A DNA stretch of 50,201 bases, from the NCBI RefSeq assembly GCF_006386545.1, contig NZ_SWAR01000039.1, forward strand, positions 1 to 50,201, given 5' to 3'. The stretch comes from Methylibium rhizosphaerae. GTDB taxonomy: Bacteria > Pseudomonadota > Gammaproteobacteria > Burkholderiales > Burkholderiaceae_C. Within the stretch, counting starts at the first letter, position 1. Each line of letters begins with the position of its first letter. Positions 39,210 through 47,865 of this stretch are shown piece by piece. The notes below the pieces were generated by a model. It was not told where the DNA came from and did not search any database. It was given only the letters and a program-made list of their open reading frames with translations. The position numbers and the translations under genes were made by a program.

Positions 39210-40552
39210 CCGATGAACTCCCAGGTCTGCGGCACGCGCTCGCGCGGCACCAGGCACGACACCGTGCCCAGCCGCTGGCGCAGCGCGGTGCGCACGCCGC
39301 CGCCGCCGGCGGGGCCGCAGGTGTAGAGCGCCGTCACCTCGCGCAGCAGGCGCTCGGCGGTGCGCCGGTCGTCGTGGTTCATCGCCATGCGCAGGCGCAC
39401 GTCGCGTGCGTCGCCTTCGGGCTGCGCCGCGAGCCAGCGGCCGGCGTCGTCGGCGAACACGCTGGAGACGCCGATGAAGTCCACCCGCAGCGGCCCGCAG
39501 CCGGCAAGCCGCGAGCGCAGCACGTCTGCGGCCAGCCGGGCCCGCGCCTCTGCGCCGCGGCCGGCATACGAGATCTCGCCTTCGGCCAGCCAGCCGTGCG
39601 GATGGAACACGTTGACCTTCAGCGTGGCCGGCCGGGCATGGCCGCGCACGCCACACAGGCGCACGAGGTCCGGGCCGGCCGCTTCGACACGCGCCTCGCC
39701 GATGTCGGCCACCACGTCGGGCGTGAGGTAGGCACGCGGGTCGTGCAGCTCGTACAGCAGCTGCTCCTTGACCGTGTGCTCGTCGACGCAGCCTCCGGTA
39801 CCCGCCGCTTTGCCGACGAGGCAGCTGCCGTCGTCGAACAGCTCGGCGATCGGATAGCCCACATGGGCCAGGTCCGGCACGTCCTTGAAGCCGGGGTCGG
39901 CGTAGTAGCCGCCGCACACCTGCGCGCCGCATTCGAGCAGGTGGCCGGCCATGGTGGCGCCGGCCAGCCGATCCCAGTCGTCTTCGGCCCAGCCGAAGTG
40001 GGCGAGCGCAGGGCCCACGGTGAGGGAGGGGTCGGCCACCCGGCCGGTGACCACGATGTCGGCGCCCTCGCGCAGCGCGGCGGCAATGGCCTGCGCGCCC
40101 AGGTAGGCATTGGCGCTGGCGATCTGCAGGCCGGCCGAGGCCGGGCGCAGGGCCTCGCGCAGCAGGGCTTCGTGTTCCGGCCCTGCAAGGTCGTCGCCGC
40201 TCACCACGGCCACCCTGGGGCGTCGCAGCCGCAGCTCGCTTGCCAGCCGCAGCAGCCGGCGCGCCGCGGCCTGCGGGTTGGCTGCGCCAAAGTTGCCGAC
40301 GATGCGGATGCGATGGGCCAGGCAGTCGGCCAGCACCGGCTGGAGCATGTCGACCAGCAGGGGCTCGTAGCCGGCCTCGGGGTCGGCCTGGCGGGCCAGC
40401 TGCGCCAGCGCCAGCGTGCGCTCGGCCAGCGTCTCGAAGATCAGCACCGCCGGGCCGCCGCGGGCGATGAGCGTGTCCACCACGGGGCGGGCGGCGTCGG
40501 TGCGGTCGCCGGAAAAGCCGGCCGCATTGCCGACGAGCAAGGGCGTTGTCAT
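39206..40552 (-). CDS. AtuA-like protein (DUF1446)
   Basis: This 448-residue cytosolic protein has the DUF1446 pattern: LLVGNAAGFSGDRTDAARPVVD at the start, GNFGAANPQAAARRLLRLA, VAVVSGDDL, ASANAYLGAQAIAAALREGADIVVTGRVADPSLTVGPALAHFGW, AGHLLECGAQVCGGYYADPG and GSCLVGKAAGTGGCVDEHTVKEQLLYELHDPRAYLTPDVVADI. AtuA is needed for acyclic terpene (citronellol) use in Pseudomonas, but most homologues have other unknown roles. It heads a unit with the small subunit and the Bug protein, and diverges from a LysR regulator. Confidence 0.92.
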   Translation of the reverse strand: MTTPLLVGNAAGFSGDRTDAARPVVDTLIARGGPAVLIFETLAERTLALAQLARQADPEAGYEPLLVDMLQPVLADCLAHRIRIVGNFGAANPQAAARRLLRLASELRLRRPRVAVVSGDDLAGPEHEALLREALRPASAGLQIASANAYLGAQAIAAALREGADIVVTGRVADPSLTVGPALAHFGWAEDDWDRLAGATMAGHLLECGAQVCGGYYADPGFKDVPDLAHVGYPIAELFDDGSCLVGKAAGTGGCVDEHTVKEQLLYELHDPRAYLTPDVVADIGEARVEAAGPDLVRLCGVRGHARPATLKVNVFHPHGWLAEGEISYAGRGAEARARLAADVLRSRLAGCGPLRVDFIGVSSVFADDAGRWLAAQPEGDARDVRLRMAMNHDDRRTAERLLREVTALYTCGPAGGGGVRTALRQRLGTVSCLVPRERVPQTWEFIG

Positions 40553-40617
40553 GGGTCCGTTCCACCGCGGAAGCGCGGGATGGACCTCACTCTAGGAGGG
40601 CCGCGTTGAAAGGAGAA

Positions 40618-40637
40618 TTCGTTTGTTTGGATGAATT
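40618..40637. promoter_or_regulatory. Candidate LysR-type regulator site
   Basis: In the 99-base gap between the divergent AtuA-like and lysR-type genes lies ATTC-N12-GAAT (40618-40637), in a region richer in A/T than its surroundings. LysR-type regulators bind interrupted dyads of this kind upstream of the genes they activate. Confidence 0.5.
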
Positions 40638-40651
40638 GATCGGCTTCGCAG

Positions 40652-41551
40652 ATGAGTGACCCGAACCTTTCCACGCGCCAGCTGCGCGCCTTCGTGGCGC
40701 TGGCCGAAGCGCGCAACTTCACTCGGGCCGCGGCGCGCTGCCACCTGTCGCAGCCGGCCTTCAGCGCGTTGATCCGCTCGCTGGAGTCGGCGCTGGGCGC
40801 GCGGCTGTTCGACCGCACCACCCGCACGGTGGAGCTCACCGCCGAAGGCAGCCTCTTCCTCGACGGTGCGCAGCGGCTGCTGCGTGACGTGGAGGTCACG
40901 GTGGCCGACCTGGGCGAGCACGTGGCGCGGCGCCGCGGCCGGGTGTCGCTGGCCGCGCTGCCGGCGCTGGCCGCGGGCTGGCTGCCCGAGGTGCTGGCGC
41001 AGTTCCATGCGGACCATCCGCACATCGAGCTCGACGTGGCCGATGCGTTGTCCGACGAGTGCGTCGAGCGGGTGCGGGCGGGCCGTGCCGACTTCGCGCT
41101 GGCGGCCGTGCGCGCCAGTGCGCCGGAGCTGCTGGCGCAGCCTTTCTGTTCAGACCGCTTCCATGTGGTCTGCCGCGGCGACCACCCGTTTGCGAACAGG
41201 CGCCGCATCACCCTGGCCGACCTGCCGGGCCAGCCCTTCGTGCACCTGGCCCGCAACAGCAGCGTGCGCCAGCACATCGACACCGCCATCCGGCCGGCGC
41301 AGATCCATTCGGTGCTGGAACTGGAGCAGCTCAGCACGGTGGCCGGCATGGTGCGCGCGGGCCTGGGCATCACCGTCGTGCCGGCGCTGACGCTGTTCCA
41401 CTTCGAGCACCCGGCGCTGGTGACACGCCCGCTGTTCGCCCCCGGGCTCAAGCGCGAGCTGTTCTTGATCCGCCGGCGGGACCGGTCGCTTTCGATGGCG
41501 GCGCAGGCGCTGTTCGAGCTGGTGATGTTGCGCAGGCCGAAGGTGGGCTAG
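40652..41551 (+). CDS. LysR-family transcriptional regulator
   Basis: This 299-residue regulator has the N-terminal helix-turn-helix (LSTRQLRAFVALAEARNFTRAAARCHLSQPAFSALIRSLESALGARLFDRTTRTVELTAEG) and a periplasmic-binding-like co-inducer domain (about 93-295, RGRVSLAALPALAAGWLPEVLAQFHADHP…GLGITVVPALTLF). It diverges from the AtuA/Bug unit, so its most likely target is that unit and its inducer a carboxylate or acyl compound of that pathway. This is inferred from gene order. Confidence 0.95.
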   Translation: MSDPNLSTRQLRAFVALAEARNFTRAAARCHLSQPAFSALIRSLESALGARLFDRTTRTVELTAEGSLFLDGAQRLLRDVEVTVADLGEHVARRRGRVSLAALPALAAGWLPEVLAQFHADHPHIELDVADALSDECVERVRAGRADFALAAVRASAPELLAQPFCSDRFHVVCRGDHPFANRRRITLADLPGQPFVHLARNSSVRQHIDTAIRPAQIHSVLELEQLSTVAGMVRAGLGITVVPALTLFHFEHPALVTRPLFAPGLKRELFLIRRRDRSLSMAAQALFELVMLRRPKVG

Positions 41552-41599
41552 GCAACGCACCACCGGCAAAAACATCGGCAACTTCACCGGCAGAAAGCT

Positions 41600-41685
41600 G
41601 TCTTGCCGACCCAGCATCTTTCACATAAGCTACTGTCAAATAAGAAATTTTTACAACACAAAGGCAATCTACTGATCGGCAACTC
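41600..41685 (+). promoter_or_regulatory. A/T-rich promoter region of the fic gene
   Basis: The bases before the fic start are much richer in A/T than the rest of the window (for example AAATAAGAAATTTTTACAA from about 41637). Candidate promoter boxes are TTTCAC at about 41618 with TACTGT or the A/T-rich stretch after it as -10. No clear dyad is seen, and no Shine-Dalgarno stronger than GGCAA. Confidence 0.4.
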
Positions 41686-42897
41686 ATGTCCGTAAAACCC
41701 ATCACCCTGAGCGTGTTTGACCAAGCCCATCAGTTCGAGCCGCTGCTGCCTCAGCAGGGCCTTGAACAGCTGGCGGTCGAAACACGGGGGGTGATCGAGA
41801 AGGCGTTCCAGTTGCAGGGGGCCGTACACGCGACGAGCCGAACCCGGCTGCACGAGCTCGTGCGCACGATGAACTCGTACTACTCCAACCTCATCGAGGG
41901 GCAGGGCACTCACCCGGTCAACATTGACCGGGCGTTGAAGCGCGACTTCTCCGCCAAGCCGGACGTCGCACACCGCCAACGCATCGCCGTCGCACACATA
42001 GAGGCAGAGCGGGAGCTGGAGCAGCAGATCGCCGCCGGGTCTTCGGCACTTACCAGCGCCTTCCTGCGTCAGGCGCACGCGAGCTTGTACGGGCGACTGA
42101 GCGAGGACGACCGTCGCACACCTGACGGCCGGTTGGTCGAGCCAGGAGCACTGCGGATCGAGGACGTTTCCATCGGTCGCCATCAACCGCCGACGTGGGC
42201 TTCGTTGCCCCGGTTCCTTGATCGCGCCGACGCCGTCTATGGCCGGCAATGGGGGCTGGATGCTTCGCTCTACGCCGTGGCGGCGGCACACCACCGCATG
42301 GCTTGGACCCACCCGTTCTCGGACGGCAACGGTCGAGCGTGCCGCCTGCAGACCCACTGCGCGCTGCTGCCGCTGAGCGGTGGGCTCTGGTCGGTCAGCC
42401 GTGGCCTGGCGCGTCAGCGAGAGCGCTACTACGAGCTCCTCGCCAATGCCGACATGGCGCGCCAGGGCGACCTCGACGGACGCGGCAACCTCAGCGAGAA
42501 GATGCTCAGGCAGTGGTGCCTGTTCTTCATCGAGCTTTGCGCTGACCAGGTGAGCTACATGAGTCGCATGCTCGACATCGCGCAACTCAAGGAGCGCATC
42601 GCCGGGCTCGTGCTGTTGCGCAGCCGCAGTGCAGCACATGCCGACTACCGCCAGGAGGCGGTGCTGCCGCTGCTGCACCTGCTCGCGGCCGGTCCCTTGT
42701 CACGGGGCGAGTTCGCTCAGATGACCGGCCTGGGTGAGCGCACGGCGCGCAAGCTGCTGTCGCGACTGCTGAAGGACGGCCTGCTGCTCAGCCGCACCCC
42801 CAAGGGCGAACTTGAAATCGGCTTTCCGATGGATGCGCTGAACGTCCTGTTTCCCAACCTCTACCCGGAGGCAGCCACGGCACCGCCCGCGGACTAG
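41686..42897 (+). CDS. Fic-family AMP-transferase, self-inhibited class
   Basis: This 403-residue protein transfers AMP (or a similar group) to target proteins. The Fic core motif HPFSDGNGRACR starts at catalytic His209. An N-terminal inhibitory helix SNLIEG with Glu71 precedes the Fic fold, which makes it a class II, self-inhibited member with no separate antitoxin. A HTH-like winged-helix end (LLHLLAAGPLSRGEFAQMTGLGERTARKLLSRLLKDGLLLSRTPKGELEIGFP) follows. An N-terminal DUF4172/Fic_N-like region is at about 10-80. Its promoter region is A/T-rich, unlike its neighbours, so it may have been acquired. Confidence 0.93.
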   Translation: MSVKPITLSVFDQAHQFEPLLPQQGLEQLAVETRGVIEKAFQLQGAVHATSRTRLHELVRTMNSYYSNLIEGQGTHPVNIDRALKRDFSAKPDVAHRQRIAVAHIEAERELEQQIAAGSSALTSAFLRQAHASLYGRLSEDDRRTPDGRLVEPGALRIEDVSIGRHQPPTWASLPRFLDRADAVYGRQWGLDASLYAVAAAHHRMAWTHPFSDGNGRACRLQTHCALLPLSGGLWSVSRGLARQRERYYELLANADMARQGDLDGRGNLSEKMLRQWCLFFIELCADQVSYMSRMLDIAQLKERIAGLVLLRSRSAAHADYRQEAVLPLLHLLAAGPLSRGEFAQMTGLGERTARKLLSRLLKDGLLLSRTPKGELEIGFPMDALNVLFPNLYPEAATAPPAD

Positions 42898-42949
42898 GGC
42901 CTGTTGACACTATTTGGAGCCTCGCGTGCCCCCCCACTGAAGGCAACTC

Positions 42950-43894
42950 TCACCCGTTCGCCGCCAGCTGCCGCACCCTGCCGATCGCCAGCCCCGCCGC
43001 CGCGGTGCGCGTTTCCACGCCGAGCTTGTCGAACACATGCTCCAGGTGCTTCTTCACCGTGGCCGCGCTCATGCCGAGGATGTCGGCGATGTCTCGGTTG
43101 GTCTTGCCCTTGACCACCCAGTAGAGCACCTCGGCCTCGCGCAGCGTGAGCCGGAAGGTGTGGGTCATGGCCTCGACGACCGCTGCGTCCGAGGCCTCGC
43201 GCATCACCACCAGCCATTCGCCGTCGCCGGTCTGCTCATGCAGGGCCAGCACGAGGCGGTTGGCGCCGTGGGCCACGGTGAAGCTGGACGTGGCCAGCCC
43301 GGCGAGCTGGGCCTGCGACTGCGCCTGCACCCAGTCGGTCGCCGCTTCCGGCAGTTGCGGCTCGGCGCTCGCGAAATAGCGGGTGAGCAGGCTGCGCGCC
43401 AGCGGCGTCTGCCAGACCAGGCGGCCGTCGGAAGCGCGCACCGTCACGGCGGCATGCCCGAAAGCGTCGAGCGCATTGCGCGCCTGACGTGTGTGGCGGG
43501 CGCTCTGCACATGGGCCGCGATGCGCGCGAGCACCTCCTTGGGCCGGATCGGCTTGGTCACGTAGTCGGCGCCGCCGGCCTCGAAGGCGGCCACCACGTG
43601 TTCGGTGTCGGTGAGGCCGGTCATGAAGATGATCGGGATGTGGGCGGTGGCCGCCTCGCCCTTGAGCCGGCGCGCCACCTCGAAGCCGCTCATGCCGGGC
43701 ATCACCGCGTCGAGCAGCACCACGTCGGGCAGCGCCTGCCCGGCACGCTGCAGCGCGGTTTCGCCGCTGGTGGCCACCAGCACGGTGTAGCCGGACTCGT
43801 CGAGCGCGTCGTGCAGCACCGACAGGTTGTCCGGCACGTCGTCGACGATGAGCACCACGTCGGCGCTCGAGCGGTCAGGCAGTCGGTTCGACAT
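42950..43894 (-). CDS. LuxR-type response regulator paired with the permease-kinase
   Basis: This 314-residue regulator has a receiver domain (about 12-130) with VLIVDDVPDN, phosphoacceptor Asp62 in DVVLLDAVMPGMSGFE and Lys in DYVTKPIRPKEVL. The middle part (about 150-235) is PAS-like and could bind a ligand. The LuxR/FixJ helix-turn-helix is at about 245-305 (LTLREAEVLYWVVKGKTNRDIADILGMSAATVKKHLEHVFDKLGVETRTAAA). The ATG at 43894 lies 20 bases inside the end of the kinase gene, so the two are coupled. It is the only DNA-binding regulator beside the urease genes and the best candidate to bind the TACGCC-N4-GGCG dyads. Confidence 0.93.
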   Translation of the reverse strand: MSNRLPDRSSADVVLIVDDVPDNLSVLHDALDESGYTVLVATSGETALQRAGQALPDVVLLDAVMPGMSGFEVARRLKGEAATAHIPIIFMTGLTDTEHVVAAFEAGGADYVTKPIRPKEVLARIAAHVQSARHTRQARNALDAFGHAAVTVRASDGRLVWQTPLARSLLTRYFASAEPQLPEAATDWVQAQSQAQLAGLATSSFTVAHGANRLVLALHEQTGDGEWLVVMREASDAAVVEAMTHTFRLTLREAEVLYWVVKGKTNRDIADILGMSAATVKKHLEHVFDKLGVETRTAAAGLAIGRVRQLAANG

Positions 43895-46800
43895 CGGGCA
43901 GGGCCTGTTGGATGAGGGCACTCATGGCTTCGAGCTGGAACCCGCGGGCGAGCAGGCGCAGCCGGGTCACGAAGTCAGTACTGTCGGGATGGGCCGCTTC
44001 GATCTCGTCGAGCTTGCTGACGATGCCGCGGAAGTAGCCGAGATTGACGAGCTCTTCGAGCGCACGCAGGTGCTGTGCCGGCGGATACGCCTGCGCCGCC
44101 GGCTTCGCCACCGCCGGCGCGGCCGGGGGCGGGGGCGCGGTGTGCTGCCACTGCAGCGACAGGCGGGCGCCCAGCCAGTCGAGCAGTTCGCTCACGCGCA
44201 CCGGCTTCACGATGAAGTCCTCGGCCCGGATGCCCACGTCGTTTTCGAGCCCCTTGTCGAAGGCGTTGGCCGACACGATGGCCACCGGCGCACTGGAGAG
44301 GCCGCGCAGGCGGATCTGCCGCAGGGTGCCCCAGCCGTCGAGCCCCGGCATCGCGAGGTCCATCAGGATGACATCGGGCGCGAGGCCCGCCTCCAGCAGC
44401 GCCAGGCATTCCTCGCCGTTGGCGGCCTGCTGCAGCTCGAAGCCCAGCGGCTGCAGCACGCTGGCCAGCAGCTCGCGGTCGACCTCCTCGTTGTCGACCA
44501 CCAGCACGCGCCTGCGCGCGCCGGCATAGCCGGTGCGGCCGGTACGCGGCAGCTCGCGTTCGGCCACCGCCGCGCGCACCTGCGGCAGGAAGAGCTTGAT
44601 GCGGAACAGCGTGCCCACGCCGGGCGTGCTGCTCACGGTCATCTCGCCGCCCATGAGGTCGGTCAGCATCTTGCTGATGGTGAGCCCCAGGCCCGAGCCG
44701 CCGGCAAGCGAGCCGCCGGTGTGGGCCGAGCCGCGCACGAAGGGTTCGAAGATGTGCTCCATCTCCTGCGGGCTCATGCCGGGGCCGGAATCCTCGATCT
44801 CGAAACGGGCCATCTCGCCCGAGTAGTGCACTCGGAAGGCCACGTGGCCGGCCCCGGTGAACTTGACCGCATTGCCGAGCACGTTGATGAGGATCTGCCG
44901 CAGGCGCTTCTCGTCGGCCCGCACCACCGCCGGCAGCTCGCCCAGGTCGTGGCGGAAGTCGATGGCCTTGGCCGAGGCCTGCAGCTCGAACATCCGCGCG
45001 ATCTCCTCCACGCATTCGCGAAAGCGCATCGGCTTCACGTCGAGCGTCAGCTTGCCGCCTTCGATGCGGGCGATGTCGAGCGTTCCCTCGATGAGCGACA
45101 GCAGGTGGTCGCCTCCGCGGCGGATCACGCCGACCGCCTGCCGGCGCCTGGGCGGCATGGCCTCGTCTTCCTCGAGCAGCTGGGCATAGCCGAGGATGCT
45201 GTTGAGCGGCGTGCGCAGCTCGTGGCTGATGTTGGTGATGTAGCGGCTCTTGGCCTGGTTGGCGAGCTCGGCTGCATGCTGCGCGCGCTCCGCGTCCCGC
45301 TTGGCATGCTGCAGCTGCAGGTCGGTGCGCTTGTGCGACTCGATCTCGCGCATCAGCAGGTGGGTCTGCCGGTTCGATTCTTCCTGCGCGACCTGCCGGC
45401 TCTTGTGGGTGAGCACCAGCCACCAGGCCACGATGCCGGCCACCAGCAGCAGCGCGGCATACACCTTCACGAAGGTGAGCTTGAGTCCCGGCGCATGCGC
45501 AGCCGCCTGCTCGCCCAGCACGCGCAGCTCCTGGTAGTACATGAGCCCCAGCAGCAGGCCCAGCAGCGGCACCACCACCGCCATCACAAGCAGGTAGTGG
45601 CCGAGGCCGGTGTCGAGGTAGGGCCAAATGGCACGCGGCAGCACCGCGCGCAGGGCGCCGTTCCATTGCACCGACAGGCGTGCATCGGGCTTGCAGAGGT
45701 CGTCGCAGCGTGCGTCGAGCGAGCAGCACAGCGAGCAGATCGGCCCCTGGTAGGCCGGGCAGTGCGCCATGTCGTCGGTTTCGTATTCGCGATCGCAGAT
45801 CACGCACTGGCGCAGGCGCAGGTAGGGGCCGTCCTGCGCGCCGCCGCCCGGGGTTTCGGGCCGCCGCGCGATGTAGTAGCGGCCCTTCGTCCACCACGCG
45901 ATCAGCGGCGCGGTCACGAACGCGGTGACCATCGCGATGGCCGCCGAGAACGCCTGCGGGCCGGGGCCGAACACGCCCAGGTGGGCCGCCACCGACAGCA
46001 CCGAGGCCATGCCCATGGCGCCCACGCCGACCGGGTTCACGTCGTACAGGTGCGCACGCTTGAACTCGATGCCTTTCGGTGACAGCCCCAGCGGCTTGTT
46101 GACCACCAGGTCGGCCACCACCGCCATCATCCAGGAGATGGCGATGTTGGAATACAGCCCCAGCACGCCCCCCAGCGCCTGGAAGACCTCGAGCTCCATC
46201 AGCATCAGCGCGATGAGCGTGTTGAACACGACCCACACCACCCGCCCGGGGTGGCTGTGCGTGAGGCGCGAGAAGAAGTTGCTCCAGGCGAGCGAACCCG
46301 CGTAGGCGTTGGTGACGTTGATCTTGAGCTGCGAGATCACGACGAACACCGTGGTGGCCGCCACCGCCCAGCCGACGGTGGGGAACACGTACTCGTAGGC
46401 GGCGAGGTACATCTGGTTCGGGTCCACCGCACGCGAAGGCGGCACCGAGTGGCTGATGGCCAGGTAGGCGAGCAGCGCGCCGCCCAGCATCTTCGCCACC
46501 CCCAGCACCACCCAGCCCGGCCCGCCGATCAGCATGCCGGCCAGCCAGCGCATGCGGTTGCGCCCGGTGCGCTCGGGCATGAAGCGCAGGTAGTCCACCT
46601 GCTCGCCCATCTGCGTGATGAGGGCGATGCCCACCGTCATGGCGGCGCCGAAGAGATGCAGGTCGAACCGGCCGCCCTGCTGGTTGTCGCCGCCGTAGCC
46701 CACCAGACCGGCCAGCACCTGGGGGTCTTCCTTGAGCACGTAGACGAAGGGCAGCACCAGCAGCACCAGCCACAGCGGCTGGGTCCACACCTGCAGCCGG

Positions 46801-47372
46801 CTGATCACGGTGACGCCATGGGTGACCAGTGGAATGACCACCAGCGCGCAGATCAGGTAGCCCAGCGCCGGCGGGATGTCGAAGGCCAGCTCGAGGGCGT
46901 AGGCCATGATGGCCGCCTCGAGCGCGAAGAAGATGAAGGTGAAGCTCGCGTAGATGAGCGAGGTGATGGTCGAGCCGATGTAGCCGAAGCCGGCGCCGCG
47001 GGTGAGCAGGTCCATGTCGACCCCGTGGCGCGCCGCGTAGTGGCTGATGGGCAGCCCGGCCAGGAAGATGATGAGGCCGGTGGCGACGATGGCCCAGAAG
47101 GCGTTGATGAACCCGTACTGCACCAGCAGCGTCGCACCCACCGCCTCGAGCACGAGGAACGAGGCCGCGCCGAAGGCGGTGTTGGCCACCCGCAGCTCCG
47201 ACCACTTGCGGAAGGCGCGCGGCGTGAAGCGCAGCGCGTAGTCCTCCATGGTCTCGCGCGCGACCCAGCTGTTGTAGTCGCGGCGGATCTTGATGACGCG
47301 CTGCACCGCCTCGCCGGAGACCGGCGCGGGGGGCGAGGGGGCGGACTCGGCGGTGAACGAGGCGGATTCCAT
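43875..47372 (-). CDS. NCS1 permease-hybrid histidine kinase fusion sensor
   Basis: This 1165-residue inner-membrane sensor has at 25-500 a full NCS1-type (purine/cytosine/allantoin permease-like) transporter domain of about twelve helices, including RDYNSWVARETMEDYALRFTPRAFRKW, GLPISHYAARHGVDMDLLTRGAGFGYIGS and INVTNAYAGSLAWSNFFSR. At 523-560 a cluster of eight cysteines (C523, C526, C538, C546, C549, C550, C556, C560) follows, then two more helices (592-612, 635-655). The kinase has His717 (NISHELRTPLN), N-box ILINVLGNAVKFTG and GSGLGLTIS. A receiver has Asp1005 (VILMDLAMPG). A C-terminal helical piece follows. Start at 47372 chosen by domain onset. It is coupled to the LuxR-type regulator and diverges from ureA. 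Confidence 0.92.
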   Translation of the reverse strand: MESASFTAESAPSPPAPVSGEAVQRVIKIRRDYNSWVARETMEDYALRFTPRAFRKWSELRVANTAFGAASFLVLEAVGATLLVQYGFINAFWAIVATGLIIFLAGLPISHYAARHGVDMDLLTRGAGFGYIGSTITSLIYASFTFIFFALEAAIMAYALELAFDIPPALGYLICALVVIPLVTHGVTVISRLQVWTQPLWLVLLVLPFVYVLKEDPQVLAGLVGYGGDNQQGGRFDLHLFGAAMTVGIALITQMGEQVDYLRFMPERTGRNRMRWLAGMLIGGPGWVVLGVAKMLGGALLAYLAISHSVPPSRAVDPNQMYLAAYEYVFPTVGWAVAATTVFVVISQLKINVTNAYAGSLAWSNFFSRLTHSHPGRVVWVVFNTLIALMLMELEVFQALGGVLGLYSNIAISWMMAVVADLVVNKPLGLSPKGIEFKRAHLYDVNPVGVGAMGMASVLSVAAHLGVFGPGPQAFSAAIAMVTAFVTAPLIAWWTKGRYYIARRPETPGGGAQDGPYLRLRQCVICDREYETDDMAHCPAYQGPICSLCCSLDARCDDLCKPDARLSVQWNGALRAVLPRAIWPYLDTGLGHYLLVMAVVVPLLGLLLGLMYYQELRVLGEQAAAHAPGLKLTFVKVYAALLLVAGIVAWWLVLTHKSRQVAQEESNRQTHLLMREIESHKRTDLQLQHAKRDAERAQHAAELANQAKSRYITNISHELRTPLNSILGYAQLLEEDEAMPPRRRQAVGVIRRGGDHLLSLIEGTLDIARIEGGKLTLDVKPMRFRECVEEIARMFELQASAKAIDFRHDLGELPAVVRADEKRLRQILINVLGNAVKFTGAGHVAFRVHYSGEMARFEIEDSGPGMSPQEMEHIFEPFVRGSAHTGGSLAGGSGLGLTISKMLTDLMGGEMTVSSTPGVGTLFRIKLFLPQVRAAVAERELPRTGRTGYAGARRRVLVVDNEEVDRELLASVLQPLGFELQQAANGEECLALLEAGLAPDVILMDLAMPGLDGWGTLRQIRLRGLSSAPVAIVSANAFDKGLENDVGIRAEDFIVKPVRVSELLDWLGARLSLQWQHTAPPPPAAPAVAKPAAQAYPPAQHLRALEELVNLGYFRGIVSKLDEIEAAHPDSTDFVTRLRLLARGFQLEAMSALIQQALPDVEPTA

Positions 47373-47432
47373 GCCGAGCGGTCGAAGACCTGGGGTTGAT
47401 ACGGGGCCGGCATGAATCGCAAAGCCTGTGCC

Positions 47433-47476
47433 TACGCCTTCGGGCGCATTGCCGTTTTGCCGCCTTTGCCTAAGAT
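47433..47476 (+). promoter_or_regulatory. ureA promoter with inverted-repeat operator
   Basis: TACGCCTTCGGGCGCA (47433-47448; five of six arm bases pair) is followed by TTGCCG (47449-47454), a 16-base spacer and TAAGAT (47471-47476). ureA starts 27 bases further. Order and spacing mirror the urtA promoter (16981-16937): dyad, TTGSC, 22 or 23 bases from the dyad to the -10, and CCTTTGCCTAA against CCTTGCCTAA there. The dyad is also 61 bases upstream of the divergent permease-kinase start, so it may control both directions. Confidence 0.65.
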
Positions 47477-47503
47477 GGCCGCGAACTTGCACAGCCACGC
47501 GCC

Positions 47504-47806
47504 ATGGAACTCACGCCTCGCGAAAAAGACAAGCTCCTCATCTTCACCGCGGCCCTGCTGGCCGAGCGCCGCAAGGCCCGCGGGCTCAAGCTCAACTATC
47601 CGGAGGCGGTGGCCCTGATCACCGCGGCCATCATGGAAGGCGCCCGCGACGGCAAGTCGGTGGCCGCCCTCATGAGCGAAGGCAAGACCGTGCTCAGCCG
47701 CGCCGACGTGATGGAAGGCGTGGCCGAGATGATCCCGGAGATCCAGGTCGAGGCCACCTTCCCCGATGGCACCAAGTTGGTGACCGTGCACCAGCCGATT
47801 GCATAG
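47504..47806 (+). CDS. ureA: Urease subunit gamma
   Basis: This 100-residue small subunit of the nickel enzyme urease, which splits urea to ammonia and carbamate, begins [54 protein letters not shown] and ends VTVHQPIA, which match UreA over the full normal length. It assembles as (UreABC)3 in the cytosol. It is the first gene of the operon, and ureD, normally first, is absent here because its place is taken by the divergent sensor. Confidence 0.97.
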   Translation: MELTPREKDKLLIFTAALLAERRKARGLKLNYPEAVALITAAIMEGARDGKSVAALMSEGKTVLSRADVMEGVAEMIPEIQVEATFPDGTKLVTVHQPIA

Positions 47807-47865
47807 GCTGCCGGCACACCACCCGCCGTGGTGCACGACAACGAACCCTCAACGGAGCGAACCCC

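Noticed and set aside
43827-46082. Plus-strand open frame of about 750 codons over the permease-kinase gene
   Set aside because: It is antisense to the fusion sensor, whose domains are intact. Composition is typical of a shadow frame.
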